Of a stretch of 64,000 bases of DNA, positions 35,521-46,513 are shown in pieces (the stretch's first letter is position 1; each line of letters starts with the position of its first letter). The notes beneath the pieces were generated by a model. That model did not search any database. It worked only from the letters and a program-made list of their open reading frames with translations, and had not been told where the DNA came from. Made by a program: the position numbers and the translations under genes. This stretch comes from Gigaspora rosea (taxonomy: Eukaryota > Glomeromycota > Glomeromycetes > Diversisporales > Gigasporaceae): positions 1-64,000 of the forward strand of contig QKWP01002047.1 of NCBI GenBank assembly GCA_003550325.1. Direction: 5' to 3'.

Positions 35521-35991
35521 TATTAACTTTATTATAAAATCAAGCAATTTAAGCATTTAAAATAATACAAAAATGTTCGATAAAGTAGAATAAGTTGTAT
35601 ATATTGCTATGCATGTGTACAAATATACTCTGAAGAATTCTTTAGACATTATTGAATATTTTCGTTAAATATACGACCTTGATTTAAGTCAAAAAATGAT
35701 GATATTTGTAGTTTTAAGTCTTAATTATTTTCATTTTATAATTTAGAGTTATTTTAAATTTTTATAATTGTGTTTTTAAAGTAAGTTTTATAAATAAGGT
35801 AGCTGCGCGACGTCATCGCGCAAAACCAGGAACGGAACCTAATTTTATATTTAGCATTAATATCAAGAATAAATGTTGAGTAGATAATCGATGTGCTCTT
35901 CATAAACGTACAGTGTATAAGTGGGACATTATGCAAGTGCTCGAGAGGAAACTTATAAGTAAAATTTATCCCCTTACAAAATTATTCACAT
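35521..35991. other. intergenic DNA
   Basis: No gene. The word GCTGCGCGACGTCATCGCGC then AAAACCAGGAACGGA at 35802-35836 is the second copy of the one at 19949-19984. Confidence 0.5.
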
Positions 35992-35999
35992 ATACATAC

Positions 36000-37274
36000 T
36001 AGGGCTGTAAATCGATTCTGAAAATTAGAATCGATGATCGAATCCCTAAAATCGTTTTAGAATCGATGATCGAATCATTTGATTTGTTATACTGGGCTTT
36101 AATCTGTTTTGTACTATTAAATGCTATAAGTATTTATAAATAATATAAATTTAATTTTTTATTTAATGTATAAAAAAGTAAAAATAGAATAAATATATAA
36201 AATAAAATATAAATTAAAAAATTGCGGAAAAAAAAGCGAATACTAAAAAAAACTCCTCTAAAATCAAATTATTTTTAATCTATCATCTTCATTTAATTTA
36301 TTATTTTCAATTAATGATGTATTTTGTTGTTTTTCAAGTTGACGACGTTTAGCTCTTGTTATAGTAGCCATATTGACATGAACAAAAAATAAACTCTCAA
36401 TTAAATTATTTGTATCGAATATTTATATATTTAAAAACTATTATAAAAAATAGAGTACATTCGATAATTAAAATCTTTATGCTTATTATTTGTATTCAGC
36501 CATTTTATAATTATTAGTTTTATACTTACGGACTATTACAATGTTTTAATAAATATTCTTTGCTGGATATATAAGAAAATATAATGCTGTGCTTGTTATT
36601 ACAAATAATAAGACACATAAGCCTACCATTTGCACTAAGCCATTCTATAATATTTATTTAATACTGTCGCTAATTTTTAATATTCTCAGTTTTTAGATAA
36701 GCATATAAGAAATATAAATGGTTGTCGCAGCTGATGCTGAAAACGGCTGATACTGAAATTTTGACCTACTTTGATATGAAATTTTAAATTTTTTTTGTGG
36801 TGATTTTTTCGTTTTTGTCTTATAGGGTTAGGGTGAGGTTTGAGAGTAGATTTGATATTTAAAGCGTAATTGTGGATTTTAGCAGAGCTTATAGTTTCAA
36901 ATCGAGATCGCAAATTTCAGCATCAGCCGTTTTCAGCATCAGCTGCGACAATGGTTGTATCTGTTAGTATTTAACTTATTATTTTTCAAACTTCTATAGC
37001 TATCTGAAATCACATTGTTGTAACTTATTAAAAATTATAAGGCGTATTATGTTTTTAAACTTTAAGCCTATTGTTTTCAATAATAAACATAGTTTTATAC
37101 ATAGTTTTATATTTTTTACACATACACTTAAAACGAAGAGAATATTTATAAAAATTTATGCATTTAAATATTTAATCGTTTGTAAAAACGATTAAAACGA
37201 TTACACAGAATGAAAATCGATTCTAATTCGATTAATGATTAAAACGATTATTATAGAATTGATTTACCGCCCTA
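36000..37274. mobile_element. hAT-like non-autonomous element, 1275 bp
   Basis: The ends TAGGGCTGTAAATCGATTCT and GAATTGATTTACCGCCCTA are flanked by an exact 8-bp duplication, ATACATAC (35992-35999 and 37275-37282). AATCGATT-type words (AGAATCGATGATCGAATC, AAAACGATT) recur many times in both subterminal regions. A 230-bp MITE (36722-36951) is nested inside. No transposase frame. Confidence 0.9.
36722..36951. mobile_element. nested MITE, 230 bp, near-perfect arms
   Basis: The arms TTGTCGCAGCTGATGCTGAA, then AACGGCTGATACTGAAATTT, match the right arm almost perfectly over about 40 bases. TGG flanks both ends (36719-36721 and 36952-36954), a 3-bp duplication. The loop contains TATAGGGTTAGGGTGAGG. 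The arms hold internal GCTGATGCTGAAA repeats. Confidence 0.85.
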
Positions 37275-37282
37275 ATACATAC

Positions 37283-38669
37283 GACTAGCATTCTGGTCAT
37301 TTTAGGTAATATAAGGTATTGTTAGGTATTAAATAGGTATTAAAAAGAATAATTATACATGAGATTAAATTTATTAATTTATATTTATTCGCGGGATAAA
37401 TTTACATTTGTTTTACACCATATGATTAATAAACAGCATTGATGATATTTATGTGATTTGAATGCGATTTGAATGCAATTAAAAAGTATTTATAATGATA
37501 ATTACTAATGAACTTAATAGTTTACATTACTACTATTAGATATTTGTACTTGCTAGAATGATTCTTTACATTAAGTAGCAACATCATAAATAAATTCTAT
37601 GATATATAATTAATTTATTACATACGCACATCATAACGCTGAAAAATGGGTCGAAGACAGAACCGTGCTGGATGAATATGATGTAGCTGAAAAGATTATC
37701 ATTTAATACAAACTAATGAATATCTCTTTACAGTTTTTGAAAGAACATGGAATAAATTGGTTTGAGCTTTTGGTTACAGAATGATTTCTCGAAAGCTATT
37801 TCCTGACTCGATATCATACAGGGTAAAAATTTCTAAAAATAAATACAGGAACTAAGTCTAACCCTATGTGATGTCAGGTAAGCAACATGTCAAAGGAATG
37901 TTATTCAGGGAATTGAGTTTTTGGTATACATTAATAGTTATGGGGAGTTGAAGTTAGGTATTTTATTATCTAATGCTTGAATTTTCTCTATACTCTAATA
38001 CTTTCTTATTTAGTTTGGGTAGTATAATGATTATTTTCTCTATTATGAGGTGTGGTTGGGTTTCAATGTAATATCTCAATCGAGTTTTGATTCAATATTG
38101 CACATGATAGCGAATTACAGTCGATTGCATAAATGTTTCAATAATGAGCTTATAGTTTAATAAAATTTGTGTTTAATATATAAGGGCTTTTATTACTAAT
38201 ATTTAACTCTTTCTTTTGTGATTTTAATCAACAAAAATGTGAAAATGTGGGTTCGACTAACAAAATATGGTAACAATTTTTTTAAAAAGGTCTTCAGAAC
38301 CCGAAGTGAATCCGTATACACATTTTCGTTACATATTATAAAAACAAGTCTTTTATATTTACCATATATTCTATTTCCAACATTTGTATTTTCTGTGTAT
38401 TTGCCATATGGCATAGTTTGCGGATTTCAACTGATATGAACAAACGATTAGAGCACTTCGACGATGATCTTTTCATCCTACTACGTACATAGCTTATATA
38501 TATTTTTATTTATTTACATTTTTTTGTATTTTATATATCCTATATAGCATGCGAAGTATAGTGAATATGATATAAGTTATATTATGACATATTGTGGATT
38601 ATTTATTAAAGGGCTTTATCTTACATTTGTGCATGCATAACATTTTTGTATTTATAACAAAAATCAATA
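37283..38669. other. probable non-coding 3' part of the Helitron
   Basis: No supported gene. This lies downstream of the Rep-helicase on the minus strand. The minus strand reads ...GACCAGAATGCTAG then T at about 37286-37302; CTAG followed by T is the form of a Helitron 3' end. No clear hairpin precedes it, so the end is only a candidate. Confidence 0.35.
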
Positions 38670-41600
38670 CTAAATATCTGGCCAAGATTTTAGTAAAGTT
38701 GTTCTTTGTGTGCATTCTTCGATACGTTCGAATTCAGCACTAAGCGCAGATGATAATCGCATATTTAATATTGATTCATCGAAAGGTTGTAAAATTAGTA
38801 AATCGTCTAATCTCTGCGATCTGGAAAGCATTACATATACACTGTTATTTGTGTGTTTTCCTGATAAATCAACGATTGTTTTTTCGAGAGTGCGTCCTTG
38901 AGACTTAAAGTCTGTGAACGCAAATGCTGGTGTTAAAGGAAGTTGAAAATGCTAAAATTTTCTACGAATTTTAGACCCATCACGTTTCTAGATAGTGTAT
39001 ACACAAGTACACTTAATGGGGTAGATTGGTACATGATTAGGAGGAAGTGTTTCATAAGCACCAGGAGCTTTGCCAACTAATTCGATAATGACATATTTTG
39101 GTGGGGTTTCTAGCATTATTTCGTTTTCTCGAGAAGATGAAAGGTTAACAGAATCTTTATCATATACGATCTGTCGAAGAATTCCTAGTGAGCCATTTGC
39201 CAAATTATCATTAGTACAAATATTAACCGTTAAAACTACTTTCATATTGAATGATAGGGGTAATTCCACAAAGTGCATTTTCTTTTGTATCAGGTGCTGT
39301 AAAAATTTAAAATGGTTAGTTCCAGTAAGAATTCTTCTATTATAGGAATCTTGAGCGCAAGAGTAGATGATAAGTTGGTTATTATTATAAGCGTGTTCTC
39401 ATAGCATCAAGGTTGAGCTGAACTCTAAGATCATTTCTTGTCATGAGAAATGTGGCATCTCTCCACTCTCGAGAGTTAATTTTGTTATCACCAAGTATTC
39501 TCGATTGTAAGGCTGAAATTTGGATTTTAGTGAGATTTCCACCATGCATATTCTCAAGAATGCTAGCATAAAAAGGGTCATCTAGTTGACGCATTGGATT
39601 TTTCAATTGAATGGCATGCTTAACATTTAGCCAAAGATTTCTTCCTGTTATGTTAATAACAGTTTGAGAGCCAATTGATAAAGGATCAATACTACGTTTT
39701 CGCTTTGTGCTTCTTGAAGTTTGAGGATTAGATAAGTGAGAAATTTTGTTTGGCATATATAGTGCTGCGTCTAAAACTGGTGGCAATTGCATAAAATCCC
39801 CAGCAAACAAGATGTTTATTCCAGCAAATGGTGTGGAATCATCAGTAGCTTTGATTTTTTTCAAGAAAGTATGAAATTGTGCGAGAAGTTTTTGCCCGAT
39901 CATAGAGATCTCATCTAAAATAACATATTCTATTTTAGACCAGTGTTCTTGAAGTTGGCATAAGGACTCTCCTGATGAATTAGACTGGTTACTTTCATAC
40001 TCGCCAAAGCCAAATCTACATGCAGAATGTATAGTACTTCCACATATGTTTGTTGCTGCAATACCAGTAGGAGCTAAAACAATAAGTGTGTCACATTGTA
40101 ATGTATACTCAAAATATGAGCAGATTGCTTGGATAACTCTAGATTTACCTGTTCCACCTGCACCAGTGAGGTAAAGCAACAATTGGGATAGTTTCTTGTC
40201 ACTCATTGGGTTATTTCTTTGACAATGATTACAAAAAAGAAAATAAGCCTTTTTTTGTTCATCATTTAGATCTGATGCAAATTGTTCTAAATGATCTGTA
40301 TCTTCTTCTATAGGAATAATATTTAAAGATGTGTTTTCACATGCATTATGTGGAAGATTTATATAAGTATTAGGTTATGCATTATTTTCAAAATCATGAT
40401 TACTATTATGTTGTAGTGTTATTTTTCTTGAAGATATTGTGGTCTGCCAAATTTTTAGTTGATCAGTATCATAGGAATTGCATTGACATATTGTTTCTGA
40501 ATTAATATAATTTTTAGAACTTATTATGTCGAACGATGCAGAATTTCTTTGGAGAAATCTGCTCGAATTCGTAAAAACTTCATAGCAGTATTAACCATTT
40601 GAATATCTTTTAAACCTGATCTGATAATAGCTTCAGGATCAAATGTTGATACCCCTTTATCTAAAGCCCCATTTATTGAAAATTCATCATCATCATCAGA
40701 AAAGGATGGGTCGTCATCAGTGTTGTACCCATGAACTGAACGGTCTATACGGCGAGCTTTTGCAAACATGAGATCTTTTATTGCATTCTTACGTAGTTCT
40801 CTATCAAGTGCTGTTTCTTCAGAACATCTATGAAACAATTCTATATTATAAATTATAGACTATAGATGTGGTGATAAATAAGGGCTATCTAAAAATGCTT
40901 GACATGCTGCAGCCCAAGAGTCATAATTTTCTCAAAGGTCTTGAACATTTTCCCAAGGTTTAAATAGCATAAGAATGCATAGACCATATCATTCAGCATT
41001 TTCCTCATTATCTTTTTTAGGTACTCCCTTATCACATAGTACAATTACTCTTTCAGTTCCTCATTTTCTACATAATTGGATGTGTGTTTTGCATTGAGGA
41101 TGAATGCTATAGGTTTTATGATTATGATTATTACTATCTTCATCTACACAAAAAAAAAGATCAACGTATAATTTGTTTTCTCTTAAGTGTTGGCTTGATT
41201 GCATTGAAAGTTCATAAGTGTTTATTGGAGATTTCTAAATAATAGAAGCATAATCATAAAGGCAAATATTATCTAATAATTTGCCTCGACACTGATAATC
41301 AATTCTAAGATTTGAAGCTGTTAATTTACCATCATACGATGATATTAGAAATGATTCAGGTGTTGGGTCTTGGTTTTGCTCTTCATCTAAATCTAACTCT
41401 TCATATGATTCAATATCTGTTTCAACAGTGTCATCAAGAACTTGATAATTATCTGACCATTCTTTCATAAGATAAAATTCGAAAGTTTGAAGATGAATAG
41501 ATGCAAATTTATTTGGGGTATAATGGTCACAAATATCTAATAAGTATGCACAAACTTGTGGGCTTGTAAGTTCTATCTTTCCACCTATTTTATTAAGACA

Positions 41601-44480
41601 TTTAGCAACAAGCTTGCGTGATCTATCTATAAAAGTATATAAAATTTCATTTGTTGATTTTGCCAAAAAGGTTTCTAAGGTAGAAGCGCATATTAAGAAA
41701 GAACTGTGGGTACTAATATCCAATTTAGTAATATAATCGGTAATATAATGAATGTAGGCCAGGTCAAGTTTTCGCGTTGATATAAATTTGATATCATTAT
41801 TCTCTCTACATGCAGCTGTTATATAAGGGTTGTGATTGTTAAAATATGCACTTGCTCATTGAATCGCAATAATATCTTGCTCTGGAAAGATCATACCCGG
41901 TGAATCCACAAGTTCTCTTGGAAAGTCAAATCGACATTGTTTTTGCAAACCACGATTAAATTTTTTGCAAGTTCAAGTGCAGTAATGAAAAAGTGTATGT
42001 TTGCAAATAGCAAGTAAGTCTAGATGAAATTTTTTTTTGAAATCAGATAATCTAGGATCAGGTATAGGTAAAAAAGATAGATGCATTCGTTTTTCAACAA
42101 CCGTTTTAGGAGCTACACATTCAGCTTTAACCATATCATCAGTTAAGTGTTCACCTTCTTTGAGAAGATAATTTATATCTTCTTTAATAATATTACTAAC
42201 AAAATTTAAAAGGTGATGGCAAAATTCTTTATTATTTTTGAGCTTTTGGCGTAACAAGATTGGATCAAGAGCACCGTGAAGCCAAATAAGCATATGACAA
42301 TGTGGAGTACCACGATCCTGATATTCAACCACACTATAATAATTTTTTACTAATCCGAATATACTAGCATCATCTTTTTTGTACCCAATTAAAGTATCTA
42401 TGATTGCCTAAATCACAACATCAAAGTATTTAGCGATAGCCATTGGATCTAGATGCATGAGCCATGCTCTTTCAGAAGCTTTAGGAAAATTTTCAGGATT
42501 AAGCTTTTCAAGATCAATCCCATTTCCCACATACATCATAATAATAAAGCTATGAAGGTCTGCAGGAATTATTGTTATGAATAATGAGGGTGGGCTATCT
42601 CGCATGATAACGGCATGTATTTCATTATGCATACGTGCTCGTGATTGATGAGAGGCCATTAGTTTAGAACCAGCAGAATTGACATTTTTAAGTAGTTCAA
42701 TAATTGCAGGGTTATTAATGGGCTGTTTGTTTTGCTCTTGTTTAATAGCCATGCTGATATCCTCAGGTTTGAGTAAAGATATTAATTTCGCTGATCGAAT
42801 GAAATTATTGTTTCTTGTCAAATTATAAGATTCTGTGAATACTTCTCGACGTTGTAGAACATTGAAAATAACAAAAGGAAATGACCTGTGCTGTCTAAAT
42901 TTTGGATCGTTATGATGCATGATGTGATTAGCATATTTATTCAATGATATATTATACAGTCGATCTACATGACCCCTGACACCATATGGATAAAGAACCG
43001 GAAATCCAGCAGGGAAAAGTGCTGAATCTTCATATTCGTTTAAAGGTTTATTGCTATGAGGTATCATTAATACATGTGTATTGTTGAATTCAGAATTTAT
43101 TTCTGTGCTAGTTTCATTTGCGAACACTTGACTATTGAAGGGACAATTTGATCTGTCAACAAGCCTTTGAAAAGAAAGCAAAGTAAGCTCTCTTTTAGTA
43201 ATTAAATCGTTATCGACATTCATTATACCAGAAGGTCTGAGTTCACTTGCAGTATGGATTGAATTATTAGGCAAGCTTTCAAAATTAAGTTCATTAATAT
43301 TAAATGACTCATCATCATTATCATCATCACTTTCACTATTAGATTCTTGACAGATTGATGAAGGATCATGAGTATAACCCGTATAATGCTCAGTTTCTTG
43401 TGGATCAATATCTACAATAGTTGTTATCAGAGTTAACGATTCAGGTATTTCACCTTCAGGCAAGTCATTTAATGCATTGTTATCAAGCTTGAGTTTATCC
43501 TTGAATAACTTATTATGTGCAAAGAGCCATAGAAGGGCAGCTTTCACCTTACTTTTTCGAACTTGGAGAACTTTTTTTAGTTGATAACGGCTAGGCGACC
43601 CTTTTACAATGAAAACTACTTTTAAATAATCACAAAGCTGATATATTGGTAAAGGCAATACTTTTATTAATGAAGTTGGGTTTTGAGGAAATGTTACAAC
43701 ATGCCCTCTGAGTTTATGATGAGTATGTTTTCTTTTTGTTAATTGTATAGGATTCATACAAAGGTATCCAGGTGAAATTAGGAGTTGTTCTGGGATTGTT
43801 AGACCTTGGAGACATGGTGGAGTGGGACCAACCCGCATATTGTTGGCCAATGACAACGGTGGCATTTTATGTTTTTGTAAATACCCATAGCAAGAATTGC
43901 ATACTCGTAAGTTAAAAGGGTTATCAGAAATATCAGAAATGTTTTGGCTTTCAGACGAATATATAAACCCAGAACGATCGAGAATTACTTTCAGCCCGCT
44001 AGCATCAATGTAAGGATGCTCATAATCGAAATTAATTTCGAATGAAGGGGCAGTAAGTTCGGTTGGGGCTTCAATTAAAGAAAGTTCAATTTCTCACACA
44101 GAAATTATCTTATAGTTTTTATGATTGTAAAGCCTAGAGCATATAGCACATGGAAGCTCTCGTAAGTTGTTAAGATCTATGTTTTCTCTAAATTCGGCTA
44201 ACGCCTGTTTAGCTGTTTCTTCTTTTATAGGCTGTGGCCATGTGGCATATTTTTGTTGTAATTTTTCAAAATCTTCATTCATTTCCATGACGCGTAAAGG
44301 AATGCCCAAGTCTTCTGCTTGATGATCTCTTGCAAGTCGAGCTTGAACCCTTCTTTTTTTCCGAAAAGTAGTTATATTTTCAATTTGTGATTTTCGAAAT
44401 TGAGAATTTTTATATCGAGATGCCATTTGTTCACGATTCTTTCTCTTTCTAGCTTCGCCGCTAGTTTCTATAATGACCAT
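38670..44480 (-). mobile_element. Helitron (rolling-circle transposon) coding core
   Basis: The strand, the gene order (N-terminal Helitron domain, HUH Rep, helicase) and the size match a Helitron. The termini (5' TC, 3' hairpin plus CTRR) were not established; the element probably extends beyond both limits given. Helitrons move by rolling-circle replication started by the Rep domain and capture host DNA. All coding parts lie on one strand and mostly in one frame. The inside carries no other element. Confidence 0.9.
38670..44480 (-). pseudogene. Helitron Rep-helicase gene, 12 in-frame stops
   Basis: The ATG at 44480 begins MVIIETSGEARKRKNREQMA. The Helitron N-terminal domain ends in the block at 43865-42408 (FVIFNVLQRREVF). 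The HUH motif is GTPHCHMLIW (about 42305) and the two-tyrosine motif IHYITDYITKLD (about 41745-41712). The helicase has Walker A GAGGTGKS (about 40160), Walker B VILDEISM, FAGDFMQLPPV, and C-terminal FKSQGRTLEK and VYVMLSRSQ. Stops lie at 44094, 42408, 41973, 41856, 41235, 41061, 40993, 40932, 40860, 40375, 38988 and 38952: six TGA, five TAG, one TAA. The frame is otherwise kept for 3.9 kb, with frame changes near 40550 and 39388. Catalytic residues remain, so inactivation looks recent. Length, about 1,900 codons, suits the family. Confidence 0.9.
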
Positions 44481-45884
44481 AATTACTGTGTTTTAAGTTG
44501 ATATACGAATTTGTTATGAAATTAGAAAGCGTGATAATAAGAGCTTGATTAAATAGATTAAAAATTTATTTCGATTGAATGATACTTTCTTATTCAACTA
44601 ACGAAGACTTTTTATATATTTTATCATATATGAAATATTTTCTAGAATAGTAATTGGGCTTTTCGTTTCCAATACCTAATAAGGTATGTAATATCAAATA
44701 TTTACAAGTCTATTTTTAGTTAACATATCACATTATCGGATAACGTTCCGGAAATCAAATTATTTATTGTAGTCAAATTGACAACAGGTACCATTAGGTC
44801 AAACAAGTTTTCAGATTTATTTTACAGTAAATATATTTTTGGTCACTTTTATAATCAGACTTAGCATATTGTTACGTATACATAATAAGACAGAGTACCT
44901 TTCAATGCTATCAACAATCACGAACATAGTCGCCGTAGGTAATATTCCCTTAATAGGTATCTATTTATTGTAAAGTCGATAATTAATTTACTATTCCCTG
45001 ATTATTCAGAGCAATTTTAAATTTATGCAATTTTTTAATTTTCACGATTCGTTTCATTGCTAACGATAATGAGACATAATAATCCTAAGAAGAAATACGT
45101 ATTAAATTGATTTTTAATGCGGATAAATGTTGTGGCCTCGATGGCCACGAATGATGGTTACCGCAAAATGCACTAGGTTATAAACGTCACAATATCGCAA
45201 TATAGTTATCGACTTTACGGACAAAAATTTACCTAAAGCGAGAGAACTAAGCATTTTTTTTTTTTTAAAAAAAAACCGCTCTTTACAGAGATAATAACAA
45301 ATAAAAGTGCACATGAGAAGGCATCTTTTCGATTTTATGATTTTTTTAATTAAATAAATTTTTATTTAATGTGATTTGCAATTACGATAAATTTACATCG
45401 CAGAAGTTCCATCTTTATATATATGAAAAAAAGCAATATTGTATACTCTTTATTACAGGTATCAAAATAATCGCTTTTCCTTTTTTTTAATAATAGTACA
45501 TGAACGTTATCATTATGAATTTATTATTATAGATATAATCAATGAATCTAATTAAAGAAAACGCACAATCTCTAAGCTAATACGTGTTATTTTAGAAAGT
45601 CTAATAATCATATTATATATAATAAATGTTTCATATTAATACAGGTTTTAATAACGATGTTATTGAGAAATACCTTCGCTCTGAATGATTACCATAATGA
45701 GTCAGACTTAAAGTTGGTACGTATATGTTTATTAGTAATTCGTTTAATAAATTTAGTTCCGTCTGGTTATTCGATCAAGATACCATTATCATTTTCTAAT
45801 TCAGGTTAATATCACTTACATAACGTATATTAAGTAAAAATGTACAAGTACGTTCGTACGTACGTACGTAAAATTTCCCGAATA
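44481..45884. other. upstream flank of the Helitron and intergenic DNA
   Basis: No gene. The first few hundred bases are probably the non-coding 5' part of the Helitron; its 5' end was not found. A (GTAC)n tract lies at 45852-45869. Confidence 0.4.
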
Positions 45885-46275
45885 ATTATTGCGAACCAAC
45901 AATAATAGTAAGTGGCTCATTATGAAACAAGTTAGGTATACATACTGGTAATATGCACGCATAAACAGGTAAATATGAAAACAAATTAGTGAAAAGGCGA
46001 CATATAGATGAGAAGCCCCATGAGCAAATTAGGAAAAAAATCGAGCCATATATAGGTGGAAAAGCCCATACGATATTTCTAATTATATATATCAGATACA
46101 CATACGTATTATAAATGCAAACTTACGTCAACATGTTACATTCTATATAAAAACCAGTTTATAGGTTTGATTTGAAAATAAATAAACAAATCATATGACA
46201 TATTTAAAAAAGAAACAACCAATCAAAAACACGGATTTGTACAGAAACACTTCACACACCGCTTAACCATGCACT
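45885..46275 (-). repeat. dispersed repeat, copy 2
   Basis: The minus strand matches 9765-10480 without the nested MITE: GTGAAGTGTTTCTGTACAAA, then GGTTTTTTATATAGAATGTA, GGCTTTTCCACCTATATATG, GGGGCTTCTCATCTATATG, GTTTATGCGTGCATATTACC and CCTAACTTG. Confidence 0.75.
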
Positions 46276-46427
46276 CCGTTCCTGGTATAAACATATATAT
46301 ATAAAGTAACTTAGTGATGTAAATTGATTTTCACAGTATATGCAGAGTTCATAAATTTTAAATTTGCGTATATACTGTTAAAATAATTAGCACACCTGTC
46401 AATTTTAAATCTATTTACCTATTTACG

Positions 46428-46513
46428 CGTAATAACAAGCTGGGACGTACGTTATTTCGAGTAATGGCCCGAATGAAGCTTAATTTAGTCCGAAATTCGA
46501 AATTACACCTCTG
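46428..46513. mobile_element. palindromic MITE family B, copy 2
   Basis: GCGTAATAACAAGCTGGGAC, GAGTAATGGCCCGAATGAAG, CTTAATTTAGTCCGAAATTC and GAAATTACACCTCTGCATAC align with the complement of 23055-23158. The ends are more decayed than in the other copies. Confidence 0.7.

Noticed and set aside
38670..44480. Use of a non-standard genetic code, with TGA/TAG read as sense
   Set aside because: The P450 and F-box coding parts use none of these codons in frame, and the Helitron also has frame changes. Decay is the simpler reading.
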